Assembly: GCF_019393635.1 (NCBI RefSeq)
Contig: NC_057861.1
Span: 152,909,544 to 152,973,543 of the forward strand
Length of the DNA stretch: 64,000 nucleotides
DNA from: Dromiciops gliroides
Lineage: Eukaryota > Chordata > Mammalia > Microbiotheria > Microbiotheriidae
Direction of reading: 5' to 3'
Under the pieces are notes generated by a model. The model saw nothing but the letters and a program-made list of their open reading frames with translations, did not search any database and was not told the origin of the DNA. Within the stretch, counting starts at the first letter, position 1; every line of letters begins with the position of its first letter. Positions 1 through 9,716 of the stretch are shown piece after piece. Both the position numbers and the translations under genes were made by a program.

Positions 1-85
1 TGTCTGAGGCTGGATTTTGCCTCAGGTCTATCCTGACTCCAGGCCCAGCACTCTGTGCACTGTTCCACCAGCTGCCTCTAACAGC
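1..85 (-). mobile_element. MIR/CORE-type SINE fragment
   Basis: Antisense tRNA-SINE head: GTCTGAGGCTGGATTT, then the 'ctgactccaggcccagcactctgtgcactgttccaccagctgcct' type ending. It is diverged and cut by the window edge. Confidence 0.6.
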
Positions 86-760
86 AATGGCCTCCTAATT
101 GGTATCTCTGACTCATGCCTCTTGCTTCCCCAGTCTATTTTTTTTAAAGAACTGTCAAACTGATATTCCAAAGCACAAATACAAGCATGTCACTCCCCTG
201 TTCAAGAAGCTCCTGGGACTCCCTCTTGCCAAACTCTTCAGTTTGGCTCTGGAAGCTCTTCACAACCTGCACCCTGGCTACCTCTCCCATTTAAATGCTG
301 GTGCTGCTATCTGGGTGACCTTGGGCAGGTTTCCCTGGGTCTCAGAAAGACTCAGAGAAGGGACTGAACTAGATGCCCTCACCTCTTGATCTGTTGAAAA
401 TTCCAATTTGCATGGTCATTTAGCTCACCCTTTCTACCTAATTTAACAGGCTAAATGCACGTTATTCATCTCCATGTTCCACACTTCAATTCAACTGACA
501 TTCTTTCTGGTGCCTTTACATAGAAGTCTATCTACTCTCTCTGTGCCTCCTCACAGGCTTTCCTTTCTTCCCAGAATGCATTCCCCATGGAGTGCATCCA
601 GCTCTGTAATTTCTACCTTCCTCCAAGGTTGAGCTCAAGGGCCACCTCTCACAGGAAGCCTCTCTTGATTTCCCTCCACCAAACTAATACCTTCTCTACA
701 GAAATTGCTTTGCATTTAATTTGTATAAAATTTGAATTTTCATCATGCCCATGTTGAATG
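86..760 (+). mobile_element. L2 LINE 3' region, interrupted by a MIR piece
   Basis: Phrases typical of the L2 3' end occur in order: 'gtcactcccctgttcaagaagctcc', 'ccagaatgcattccccatgg', 'ctcaagggccacctctcacaggaagcctctcttgatttccc', 'attgctttgcatttaatttgtat'. Between about 300 and 410 is a sense MIR fragment (GTGACCTTGGGCAGGTTTCC, later 'gggactgaactagatgccctc'). The open frame at 99-389 runs through L2 and MIR and is not a gene. Confidence 0.6.
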
Positions 761-764
761 AATA

Positions 765-1145
765 AATGAATAGAGCATTTACTAAGGGCTTACTATGGGA
801 TAAGCACTGTGGAGATAGAATAAAAAAGCAAGACAATCCCTGTGCTTAAGGAGCTAATATTCTAGTGATGGAGACAACACATAAGTCAGAGGGAAAGATC
901 CCATAGTCCTTGGGGTACAATGGCAAAGCAGATGGTAATACTTCCCCTTTCGTGTCATTTCTACTGACAAAGATCATCTCAGTTTCTGATGGTGAACCAC
1001 TGGACAATGCTAAGGACGTAAGGGACAAGAGCTTTCTTTTCAGGGTCTTCAGTAGATGTGGCTGCAGCATTGGCAGGAGCAGCTGTCAGATTGCATCTCC
1101 ATAGAGGATGCTACTCAGGATCATGGCTGCAGGCAGTGGGCTAGA
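765..1145 (+). repeat. Old dispersed repeat, copy 1 (unclassified)
   Basis: Starts with a 'tactatgggataagcactgtggagatagaat...aaggagctaatattctag' head and runs through 'tttctgatggtgaaccactggacaatgctaaggac' to 'catctccatagaggatgctactcaggatcatggctg'. The same order of blocks recurs at 18945-19335, so it is a dispersed family. I cannot name it. Short open frames across it have no recognisable protein. Confidence 0.55.
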
Positions 1146-1159
1146 AGTATTGCTTTTCC

Positions 1160-1745
1160 AAAGGCTATTTGGTTCAAGATCCTGGGCCATCCCCATTAGG
1201 GAGCATAGGGAAGAGAGATAGTGATCAAGGTGGTGGTGATGCTTTGACCTGCCTGGTACATGATACCTTCTACCTCTCCCTCAAGAGACCTTATTGCTTT
1301 GGTAAAGCTGACTTGCTGCCCAGGGAAGATTGGCCCATTCTCCACAGGAGCTGCCTCCTCAGATGATGTCTGTAAGGGCTGTGTTGGAAGCAAGAAGCAG
1401 GTGATATCGGGAATTCTGCCACTATCAGGGCTCCTGTTCCTATCTTCCTATTGGTGTCAGTTGGTTGGTAGTTATTAGTAATGATGAGAAAAGTGGGTCT
1501 CTCTCCACAATGATTTCTCCCCTCAATGATGGCTGAGGGCCTGGGGTCAGAAACAGGTCTGGTGGTTTGGGGACATCCCTATTTCCAAAGCTCTTCGACT
1601 CAGGTCATAGGCCATCTACATCAAGTCCAAGAGAATATTGGTGGTCAAGGTGGTGAGGGTGGTTTGACTTGCCTTGTGCACACTGCCTCCTGCCTCCCCC
1701 TCAGGGTAACCTGTTGTTTCAAGCCAGGCTGGCTTGTCTGATATG
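1160..1745 (+). repeat. Diverged direct duplication, two units about 420 bp apart
   Basis: Unit A (about 1165-1330) and unit B (about 1600-1745) share an ordered set of phrases: 'ggccatc', 'gtggtcaaggtggtg' versus 'gtgatcaaggtggtg', 'tttgacctgcctggtaca' versus 'tttgacttgccttgtgca', then 'ctcaagagaccttattg' versus 'ctcagggtaacctgttg'. The spacer holds nothing I recognise. Confidence 0.5.
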
Positions 1746-1774
1746 AATAGCAGTTGGAAAGAAGCCTGTTCTTT

Positions 1775-1885
1775 CCCCCCAATAGAATATAACCTCCTGA
1801 GGGCAGGGACTGACTCACTTTTGTCTCTGTACCCCCAGAGCCTAACAGAGCTTCTGACATAGAGCAGGCTTTTAATAGATGAATG
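1775..1885 (+). mobile_element. L2-type 3' tail
   Basis: Shows the common L2 tail phrasing: 'aatagaatataacctcctgagggcagggactgactcac', 'tgtctctgtacccccagagcc', 'aacagagcttctgacat'. It ends in a diverged form of the usual AATAAATGC motif. Confidence 0.6.
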
Positions 1886-2457
1886 CATATAGACTTAATT
1901 TAATTTATTCTCTGATGTTGAGCAAGGGATGAAAATTGTGTCCCAGGGAAAATGATGATAGGATGCATTGAAATAGAAAGAGGAAGTCTCTTAATTTACA
2001 AACAGTCTGGGTTTCAACAGTTCCTTCTATAAATCAGTTGCTTGGAAATAGGAATACATTTTCTCCCCATAGAAGCAATATAATAAATGTTAGGTCATTA
2101 GGCCAGGAAAAGGCATACAAGCCTATTGATGATCTCTCAAGAATACTGTACACAGAATTAGGAAGAAAGTTGGACCAAATTACAATTATCTCTTTCAAAA
2201 AATTATTTGATTTTGATCTAATGATTCATTCCATTACTCTATTAGCAGAGGGTCTTTCTCTTCTCCTTATCCCTAAAGGACAAAGTATCTTGCTCTTTCC
2301 CCTTAAGAAGCAGTGAATGGAGATATATCTCTTTCCTCAAGGGTGGCAGAAAAGAGGGTTAAATCTCTAAGGTAGAAGCAATGAATGCAGCAAACACTTT
2401 GTGCATTGATATGTATGAGACATTAGTAAGTCCAGTGGTACCTGGGGAATGCCTATA
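1886..2457. other. Unassigned AT-rich sequence
   Basis: No recognisable repeat, RNA gene or coding exon. The open frame at 2038-2316 has no domain I recognise and shows no codon-like pattern. Confidence 0.4.
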
Positions 2458-2636
2458 GTTACCAGAATCTTTTTTTTTTTTTTTTGCGGGGCAATAAGGG
2501 TTAAGTGACTTGCCCACGGCCACACAGCTAGTAAGTGTTAAGTGTCTGAGGCCGGATTTGAACTCAGGTCCTCCTGAATCCAGGGCCGGTGCTTTATCCA
2601 CTGCACCACCTAGCTGCCCCCGTTACCAGAATCTTT
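2458..2636 (-). mobile_element. WSINE1-type SINE with 15-bp TSD
   Basis: The body spans 2473-2621. The A tail appears as a T run on the left, followed by GCGGGGCAATAAGGG, and the head ends with CACCTAGCTGCCCC. Perfect flanking duplication GTTACCAGAATCTTT lies at 2458-2472 and 2622-2636. It has the 'gcggggcaat' tail but 'gttaagtgt' in the body, so it is a mosaic between the two main subfamilies. Confidence 0.95.
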
Positions 2637-4055
2637 ACAATTCAAGGATATCAAATTTACCATATGTAGAAGTTTTCTTAGAGACAATGTCTTTATATCT
2701 AAAAGCTTATGCTTTGCAATGGCTCCTGTGCCCTCACTGATAAATCAATACAGGAAAGGTTACAGACAGATCAAAATGAGACCATTGCCATAAGGACTTT
2801 TCTAGGAAGCCCCATTGGAAAGATTAAAAACGCATTTTATTGACAGGCTAGTGTTTGAGGAAGCCCTAGATTCTTCTCCAAGGGAGCTGAGATTTTGCCA
2901 ACGTTGTAATATTAGATATAAGATAAGGAATTTTGTTTGTTTGGAAGGAGCCTCTGGCATTGGTAGTAGAAGAGGCTAAGGACATTTTACATGATATTGA
3001 AAATGTTCTATTATTTCTTATAATTTCTTATATTATGCAAACTTTCTTATTCATTTATGAATAATAGTTATTTTTAAATCAACATTGAAAAATATAGACA
3101 AAAGTATCATGACTCAGTAGGATTGGAGATGGACTAAGGATTTGTGCCCTGCATCATCCACAGTGTTTTCTATGTGAATTTTAGGAAATAATTAAACACT
3201 TTCTCTTTTGGTATCCTTATTTCTATTCAAAACTATGCACATTCTCAGCTTTCTCTCAAGGGGCACTTTTCAAAACCTAATGTTGTTAGCTTTCTGCTTC
3301 CTGAAATGGGTTTCTTTGTTATTCTTACTCTCATTCCATTGATCTATTTATTATACCTCTAGTTTTCTCTGCAGAAATATAAAGAATGGTAGTGTTGGTC
3401 TTGGTAATGTATTATAAATGGTAATATTTAACAGTTAGATATCAGTGAAGTACATGCCCAAAGCATAAATGAGTCATGGAAAGTTCTGATTTCCTTTTCA
3501 CAGTGTGGTACTCAACCAGTAATTTTCAAAATCCCATTTCCTAATATCCCAAGGTGGATTTAGTGCAAGAATGAATATTTGAAGTGGTAGGAACTATGAT
3601 TTCAGCCCTTCACACTGAGTTTTGCCTGTTTTGTCACTCTGTATTACTACTGCAGTGATGCCATCTTCTGGTCTATGGATAGCTCAGCTGCAAATGTGGG
3701 TACCCTGAGCATCAATGATGAGTTACCGTGATACTTTTTCTGAAGTCATAGTCACTGTGTACTCATGACTTAAGTACATTTTTTTTGCTTATCTTTCCAC
3801 ACTTTATTCATGTCTAAATTAAAAGGAAAATATAAAGTTAAAAATGTAATAAGCATGGATGATTATATGAATAGACATAATTATTACTAATGCTGCAGAA
3901 TAGTGTGATATGTGATCCCCAAATAAGGATCTTTGAATTATCATGTCAGATAAAATTTTACCTTCCCCATTCCCTTAATGCCAGGGTCTGCTTTCTGAGA
4001 TGACCTCCGATTTCCCCTGTATATATCTTCTAACTACATAGTTGCTTGGATGTTG
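2637..4055. other. Unassigned AT-rich sequence
   Basis: About 1.4 kb with no repeat I can name and no open frame of note. It may hold very old repeats or plain unique sequence. Confidence 0.4.
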
Positions 4056-4059
4056 TCAC

Positions 4060-4180
4060 CCTTATTAAAATATAATCTATTTGGGGCAGGTACTGTTTTT
4101 GCCTTTGTTGTATCTCCAGTCCTTAGCAGAATACTTGGCACATAGTTTGTAGGTACTTAATGCTTGTGGGCTTATTGATG
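4060..4180 (+). mobile_element. L2-type 3' tail
   Basis: Carries 'atctatttggggcaggtactgtttttgcc', 'tatctccagtccttagcagaatacttggcacatag' and 'aggtacttaatgcttgtggg', matching the usual L2 tail order. Confidence 0.65.
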
Positions 4181-4194
4181 TTTCAACTAACTTG

Positions 4195-4361
4195 TGTGAT
4201 TCAGTGGGATGAATGTTATATTTAGAGTCAGAGGACCTGAATTCAAATTCTGGTTCTTTCATTCACTACCTGTGCAACTTTGGGTAAGTCACAACCTCCC
4301 AGTGCATCTTAGCATCTGTAAAAGGAAAGGGTTGGACCAGATGACCTCAAGAGTTCCTTCC
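4195..4361 (+). mobile_element. MIR/THER1-like SINE
   Basis: Sense order is clear: 'agtcagaggacctgaattcaaattctgg', 'cacctgtgcaactttgggtaagtcac', 'atctgtaaaaggaaagggttggaccagatgacctcaagagttccttcc'. The next L1 insertion truncates it on the right. Confidence 0.75.
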
Positions 4362-5092
4362 ACTATGTCCAAAGGGATATAAAACTGTGAATATCCTTTG
4401 ACGCAGCAATGCTACTATTGGGTTTATATCCAAAAAAAGAGCATAAAAAAGGGAAAAGGACCCACATTTACAAAAATTTTTATAGCAGCTCTCTTTGTGG
4501 TGGCAAAGAATTGGAAATCGAGGGAATGCCCATCAATTGGGGAATGGCTGAACAAGTTGTGGTATATGAATGTAATGGAATACTATTGTGTTGTAAAAAA
4601 CAATGAGCAGGAGGATTTCAGAGAAACCTGGACTTACATGAATTGATGCTGAGTGAAATGAGTAGAACCAGGAGAACATTGTACACAGTATCAACAACAT
4701 TGTGTGATGATCAACTGGGATAGACTTAACTCTTCTCACCAATACAATGATCCAAGATAATTCCAAAGGACATATTATTGGAAAATGCTCTCTACATCCA
4801 GAAAAAAGAACTGTGGAATCTGCATGCAGATTGAAGCATACTGTCTACTTTTTTGTTTTTTGGGTTTTTTTTTCCTTTTGTTCTGATTCTTCTTTCACAA
4901 CATGACCAATGCAGAAATATGTTTAATGTGATTGCACATATATAACCTATATCAGATTGCTTGCTGTCTTGGGGAAGGGGAGGGGAGGAAGAAAAATTTG
5001 GAAATAGAAATCTTACAAAAACAAATGTTGAAAACTATCTGTACATGTAACTGGAAAATAATAAAATACTTTTATGATTTTTTTTTAAAAAG
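4362..5092 (+). mobile_element. L1 LINE 3' end (ORF2 C-terminus and 3' UTR)
   Basis: A 5'-truncated marsupial-type L1. The frame at 4398-4646 contains ECPSIGEWLNKLWYMN and then MEYYCVVKNNEQ, matching the extreme C-terminal part of L1 ORF2 proteins. It is followed by the 3' UTR block ('gctgagtgaaatgagtagaacc...attgcttgctgtcttgggg') and an AATAAAATAC...A-rich end near 5075. A short CCTTCCA match flanks it (about 4354 and 5094), a weak TSD candidate. It is dead on arrival because almost all of ORF2 is missing. Confidence 0.85.
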
Positions 5093-5100
5093 CCTTCCAT

Positions 5101-5265
5101 CTCTAATACTTTTTTTTAGTGAGGCAATTGGGGTTAAGTGACTTGCCCAGGGTAACACAGCTAGTAAGTGTTAAGTGTCTGAGGCCAGATTTGAACTCAG
5201 GTACTCCTGACTCCAGGGCCGGTGCTCTATCCACTGCACCACCTAGCTGCCCCTCTAATACTTTT
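5101..5265 (-). mobile_element. WSINE1-type SINE with 13-bp TSD
   Basis: The body spans 5114-5252 in antisense: GTGAGGCAATTGGGG next to the T run, head CACCTAGCTGCCC. TSD CTCTAATACTTTT lies at 5101-5113 and 5253-5265. It has the 'aattgcctcac', 'gttaagtgt' and 'gactcc' states of subfamily B. Confidence 0.95.
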
Positions 5266-5274
5266 GATTGTTAT

Positions 5275-5385
5275 AGTAGATAAGAGTGCTGGGCTTAAGA
5301 GATTTGAAAGCCTGAATTCCACTGGTCACTTATAAACTGTGTGATTCAGCTTAACTTCTCAGTACTACAGGCAACATTCTATGAC
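5275..5385 (+). mobile_element. MIR-like fragment
   Basis: Diverged sense MIR: 'ggcttaagagatttgaaagcctgaattcc', 'cacttataaactgtgtgattcagcttaacttctcagt'. Confidence 0.45.
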
Positions 5386-5765
5386 TTACTATTTAGAGGG
5401 AAATTTTGACCTCTGATGATTGGGGGCATTCCCACACCAGGAGTTCCCCTCCCAATGACAAAATTATAGATCCTTCATATTGTCATATAAGTACCTTTTT
5501 GATAAAATTAATCAAAGTATGTACTTGATAGCTGCTAGAAAGAGGTACAACTGAATCCTCTTCCTGATCCTTGATCATACTCATCACTTACCCATCTTTT
5601 CTTGGTGCTACTGGGGTCTTCTTGAGGGTCTAAGATTCCTAATATTTGAGCTTTATTCTCTACTATTGCATTCTCTTGACAGAAAGAATCTTCAACCCCA
5701 ATCTCAGAGTATTTTGTTCCCCCTCTTTCCATTTTGTATTATAATGATTTTTCTTTTATTTTTAA
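5386..5765. other. Unassigned sequence
   Basis: No repeat or gene recognised. The minus-strand frame at 5535-5732 has no known domain. Confidence 0.35.
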
Positions 5766-5767
5766 GA

Positions 5768-6012
5768 GTGGGAGCCAGGCATGCTGGATAGAGCTGTCCT
5801 TGGAATGAAGGACACCTGGGTTCAAGTCTTGCCTCTCACACATACTGAGTCTGTGTGTGACCACAGAAAGTTACTCAATGCCCAGGTCCTCAGTGGCTCT
5901 CAGACTATAAGTTTCAAATAAAGTACCAAACTTCAATGGTAGAGAGAATTTCCTCACTTGGGAGGAACACCAATGAAATTCCTACACCAATGAAATATTA
6001 GTGTAGGGAACT
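5768..6012 (+). mobile_element. MAR1-like CORE-SINE
   Basis: Full-length layout: head 'gccaggcatgctggatagagctgtccttgg', B-box region 'gggttcaagtcttgcctc', core 'tgtgtgtgaccacagaaagttactcaatgcccaggtc', and the MAR1-style 3' part 'tctcagactataag...ggaatttcctcac...ccaatgaaat'. The same 3' part appears at 15040-15115 and 45950-46035. Confidence 0.7.
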
Positions 6013-6174
6013 CATGTAAATACAACTATGGAACAAAAAACATTTTTAAAAAACAGCCATTTTGTGTATTTCAGTAGATTGTAAATTTTTTTTTAATGTG
6101 GGAACCACATAATATTTATCTTTGTATTTTCTACACTGACTTAATTCAGTGTTATGTATGGAGAGAAGAAAGAG

Positions 6175-6350
6175 ATGAAGGAAGGAAGGAAGGAAGGAAG
6201 AATTTATTAAGCAGCTACTATATGCCAAGCATTGTGCTGAGCACTTTACACATTTGTGTCATTTAATACTTTCCTCATCTGTCATATGAGAGAGTTGGAT
6301 TAGAGGGTCTCTGAGGTCCCTTTCACCTCTGGTTCTGTGACCCTGTGAAT
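6175..6350 (+). mobile_element. Short GAAG repeat followed by MIR-like sequence
   Basis: (GAAG)n at about 6177-6202, then 'attaagcagctactatatgccaagcattgtgctgagcactttaca' and MIR-like 'cctcatctgtcatatgagagagttggattagagggtctctgaggtccc'. This looks like two old SINE pieces joined by a deletion or insertion. Confidence 0.5.
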
Positions 6351-6885
6351 ATCAAAGGGATTTGACAAAGACACCAAGTTGACAATGTCTGAATGCTTGA
6401 TATCACCTTCTGAGCAATCTTGTTTTCACTAGGTTGTGTCACTGTCAAAGAGAGGTGCAGATCAACTCAGAGGTCATGGGCCCCTCAAAGAAGTGCTAGC
6501 ATTAGGGAAACTGTCCAGCTTCCCCTTACCCTGGCCACTCTGATGGAGGTTATCTGAGGCTGGTTAGACAGCTGCAGGAACTGCAGGGGATGGCTGCCCT
6601 GTTTGTAGCACAGCAGTGACCACATATGCCACAGCACTAGTTTCATTGGCACCTCCGGCTGTAGCAGTTTTGCCCCAGCCTAAGTGTTCCATTTTTAAAT
6701 CCACTAATATTCCAGAGGCAATAAAAGCATATGCTGGCCTTCTCAGGCCACTGTTAGTGACAGGTGTCCCAATGACCCTTTGGAGGCATCCAACCTTTGG
6801 ATCAGGAATTTCAGGGAAGCCCAGTCAGGTGACACAATTCAAATAAACTGTTCCAGACAAAACCTGTTCCTATACTCCACTATCC
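6351..6885. other. Unassigned sequence with short open frames
   Basis: Two overlapping frames (6616-6846 and 6780-6980) lack any recognised motif. The second runs into L2 sequence, which argues against coding. I cannot assign this stretch. Confidence 0.35.
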
Positions 6886-7123
6886 CTTTTCCTTCACACT
6901 ATGTATTTAATCAATTGCCAGGTCCTGTCAAATCTACCTCTACAGGTAGACTTAAGAGTGAGCCTGTTCCATTCTTTTAACACTCATAGCCACACTATTC
7001 CAGGCCTTTAATACCTCTCACCTAGACTATTACAATAGCCTCCTAATTAGATTCCCTGCATCCAGTCTTTTCCCCTACTCCAATGCATTGTTCACATAGC
7101 TGTAAAATTGCTATATTGTTTTA

Positions 7124-7409
7124 AAAGGAGGAATCTCCTTATGTTTTGTAAACAGGAAAAGTAACAGCCACTCACTGACCTGATGTGGATACTGATTGGC
7201 ATGGAAGCTTTGACCTGCTACATTTTTCCAATCTGGGCTGCTTCACACATTCCTAGGCACCCTCCGTTATTGGGGTACAAACCATATTTGTGATAATTTA
7301 GTCTACACATCTGATTGGCCTTAGATCATAACTCCTAAGCTCAAGCTATCTGCCAGCCTCAGCTTCCCCCAAAAGCATGGGTTATGTATATGTTCTGCCA
7401 CACCTATCA
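7124..7409 (-). pseudogene. RN7SL: 7SL (SRP) RNA pseudogene, nearly full length
   Basis: Read on the minus strand, the order follows 7SL RNA from the 5' Alu domain to the 3' end. The complement on plus shows 'aactcctaagctcaagctatctgccagcctcagc' (Alu-domain 5' stem, near 7330-7365), 'gcttcacacattcctaggcaccctcc' (S domain, 7250s), GCTTTGACCTGCTACA (asymmetric-loop strand, about 7208-7223), 'atactgattggca' and 'aacagccactcactgacctg' (3' part). Length of about 286 bp is close to the 300-nt RNA. Many substitutions show it is old. It sits inside an L2, so it is a retrocopy rather than a working SRP RNA gene. No clean TSD was found. Confidence 0.8.
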
Positions 7410-7659
7410 AATTAAAATTCCTAAAGTACAAGTTTGACTACATAACTCCATTGCTTAAGTAACTTTGGTGACTCCTTGCTACTATACAAACTGATACTTA
7501 AAGCCCAGGGTATGCTGGAGGCAGCCTGAGAAGGCTCTGAGAGCCATTGTTGAATTTTTAGTATGTGTGTTTTCACCTCAGAAATCCACAAACCCTACAA
7601 ACCAGGACTTAATTTATTGTTTTGCTTAGACTTAAGAAAGTGATGGAGAAAATGTTAAT

Positions 7660-7880
7660 AATGCTTGTTGTTAAGTTTTTTTCAGTCATGTCCAACTCTT
7701 CATGACCCCATTTAAGGTTTTCTTGGCAAATATACTGGAGTGGTTTTGCCATTTCCTCCTTCAGCTCACTTTACAGATGAGAAAATGAGGCAAACATAGT
7801 TAAGTGACTTGCCCAGAGTGACATAGTGTCTGAGGCCAGATTTGAACTCAGGAAGATGAGTCTTCCTGACTCCATGTGAC
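7660..7880 (-). mobile_element. RTE-tailed tRNA-derived SINE
   Basis: On plus, TTGTTGTTAAG then 'cagtcatgtccaactcttcatgacccc' is the complement of a 'ggggtcatgaagagt..gacatgactg' tail like that of RTE/BovB elements. It continues as 'ttggcaaatatactggagtggttttgccatttcct' and ends in a tRNA-SINE body ('gtgacttgcccag...gtctgaggccagatttgaactcagg'). Family mates lie at 20045-20290 (-), 25465-25695 (+), 26430-26565 (+) and 46258-46478 (-). Confidence 0.75.
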
Positions 7881-8282
7881 CTGTTTATCTGTTAATAATT
7901 CACATTAAACTTGAAAGTATGTTGGGTATCACTTTTTACTATTACACATTTACCAACATACCCCTGCTTAGAGCACTTTATAATCTGGCTCTAACCTGTC
8001 TTTGCAGACTGAATTCTTATTACTTCTCTTCTCACACTCCATGTTCAGACAAATTGGCACAAATGCTATTCTTCAGAGGTCCCATTCCATATCCTTCATG
8101 CTTTCCTTTCTGCAGGCTGCCCCTCATTCTGAGAATAACTCTCTTCATCATTGCTTTTTAGAAACTAGTTTCCTTCAAAGCATAGTTCAGGTGCCACTTC
8201 CCACCTGAAGCCTTTCATGATCCCCCCACTTTTTTGATGTCCTCTGATCCCTCCCTCAAATTGCTTTGTATTTACCTTCTAC

Positions 8283-8749
8283 TCTCAAAAATATGTCTAA
8301 GGAAATTCAGAATCTTTTAGAGCTATTACAATTATTGTCCAGTTATTACACATGAAACATATAATAAAAACAAAAATTGAAACATTCTATAAAACTTAAT
8401 ATTTCTCTGTCCTTTATGGTAACCCCACAATTATCTCAGGTGTCATGATAAATACAATGTTGGATTTGGCCTTGACATCTGTTATCAGTTATATTAGTTC
8501 CTTTAATTTCTCATAATTGCATGAGGATAATTAGGCAGATGATGCAAAAAGTGATGAAACAAAGATAAAAATTATTTTCTAAATTAATAAATATCACAAT
8601 TGTCTTCTCATTTTATTCTCCACAGGGGGCAGTGTAGTAATATTACGTTTTAGAGAATATTTCAATTTTGTTTTCATTATATGTACAATATGAACAATAA
8701 TTGTAAAATCTCAAAAAGATTCTGAATTTCCTTAGACATAATTTTGAGA
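8283..8749. repeat. Long imperfect inverted repeat (foldback), 110-125-bp arms
   Basis: The left arm (8283 to about 8406) begins TCTCAAAAATATGTCTAAGG. The right arm (about 8638-8749) ends CCTTAGACATAATTTTGAGA, its near-perfect reverse complement. Pairing continues inward through 'aaattcagaatctttt', 'ttacaattattgt', 'aaaattgaaa.attct.taaaac.taatatt'. The loop of about 230 bp has no inverted pairing that I see. It may be a MITE or an inverted duplication of ERV internal sequence. Confidence 0.8.
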
Positions 8750-9040
8750 ACTCTCATTGTTTAATTTGGTCATTGGCAAGGCTATTTAGAATTGTGTTAA
8801 GATCAATTTTGTAGGAAACTTTCCAGTTGATTACAATATCTGAAACACCTGAGAGACTTTACAATCACACCCAAAACTCTACAGCTGAGACTTGTTAGTT
8901 AATCATCAGCATCCACACCTGAAAGACTTTCACCCCACAACTTGACCCAGAGTACATCACAAGAACCATCTGAGATAAGACTTTCAAAGACTTAAATGGA
9001 CATTTTCCTGTTTTTCTTTTCCCCCATTGCATACACTATT

Positions 9041-9132
9041 TATAATGTCCACTTGCTAAAGGGGAGTGCCCCCTTTAGTTTTTCTTTGTTTGTAATTTCC
9101 ACTCACTAAAGGGGAGTGCCCCCTTTAGCTTT
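9041..9132 (+). repeat. 50-bp direct repeat, each unit with a GC-rich hairpin
   Basis: Two units (9041-9082 and 9091-9132) share 'cactaaaggggagtgccccctttag' with few changes. Each contains a palindrome at 9056-9078 and 9106-9128: CTAAAGGGG, a short loop, CCCCCTTTAG. It lies about 125 bp upstream of the LTR, in the non-coding segment before the purine tract. Confidence 0.85.
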
Positions 9133-9245
9133 TGTCAATGAGTCACTCAATTTCTTTTCTCTCTTTTCATTCCCTTTACTTTGTTAGTCATAAGTATCTG
9201 TAATGTTATTGCTTCATGTAAGGAAACGATGTTTCTTCATGAAGC

Positions 9246-9256
9246 ACAGGGGGGAG
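9246..9256 (+). promoter_or_regulatory. Polypurine tract of the ERV
   Basis: The run AGGGGGGAG directly abuts the LTR start TGTGAGAAC. A G-rich purine tract here is where plus-strand DNA synthesis starts in retroviruses, and it shows that the LTR at 9257 is the 3' LTR. Confidence 0.7.
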
Positions 9257-9716
9257 TGTGAGAACAGAGAAAGCATAAAGTGACCTTTTTGATATTTCAA
9301 AGGTCAGATTGGTGTCCTGGAAGTTGCCTCTATTCATAGACTGCCTTTATGTTATGTCAATCAATGGACTTGAATGAGACCAGCCAATTAGCTTGGAGTT
9401 GTGTGTGGGAACTTCCCTTCTTCCTGTTTGACAGGGGGCTTCTAGGGAAACTGAATGGGATTCTGCCCTTTTGGAAGCATGGGCAGTTAGGTGAAGGAGC
9501 TGTTTTTCTCTTTCTCCAGGGGTAGATCAGAGATAGGGTTTTTTCTATTCTTTCAGAGAATCTGATATGCTTTATACTAATATACTTTAATAAATGCTTA
9601 AAAGCCTAAACTGTTGCTGAAGCTCCTAATTTATAAGTAATTCCTAGCTAGTTTCCCCACCCCCAACACACTGTGGGGGAAGGTAAGGACATACATATTA
9701 GATTTTAATCATCACA
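9257..9716 (+). mobile_element. ERV 3' LTR, 460 bp
   Basis: Begins TGTGAGAACAGAG and ends AATCATCACA, giving TGTGA/TCACA inverted ends. It contains an AATAAA signal in 'ctttaataaatgcttaaaagcc' near 9587 and a U5-like 'gttgctgaagctcctaattta'. That polyadenylation block resembles the LTR at 34908-35332, so the two are related families. Confidence 0.75.

Larger units (their letters stand above)
6886..8282 (+). mobile_element. L2 LINE, interrupted; continues at 9717
   Basis: L2 3' phrases in order: 'caattgccaggtcctgtcaaatctacctc' (6910s), 'cctctcacctagactattacaatagcctcctaattag' (7020s), 'gactacataactccattgcttaag' (7440s), 'tataatctggctctaacc' (7980s), 'tcaggtgccacttccc...gaagcctttcatgatcccccc' (8190s), 'attgctttgtatttaccttctac' (8260s). 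It is split by a 7SL pseudogene (7124-7409), an RTE-tailed SINE (7660-7880) and the ERV remnant (8283-9716). The L2 tail resumes at 9721. Confidence 0.75.

Noticed and set aside
2473..2621. tRNA genes, because the SINE heads and B-box-like GTTCAAATC resemble tRNA
   Set aside because: The heads lack a foldable cloverleaf and CCA-side pairing, and every case sits in a SINE with an A tail and TSDs.
4398..4646. Possible small protein gene
   Set aside because: It is the C-terminal end of L1 ORF2 in a 5'-truncated copy.
8283..8749. Calling the foldback a simple MITE
   Set aside because: Its left end coincides with the boundary of the larger ERV insertion and it lacks its own clear TSD, so I kept it as an unresolved inverted repeat.
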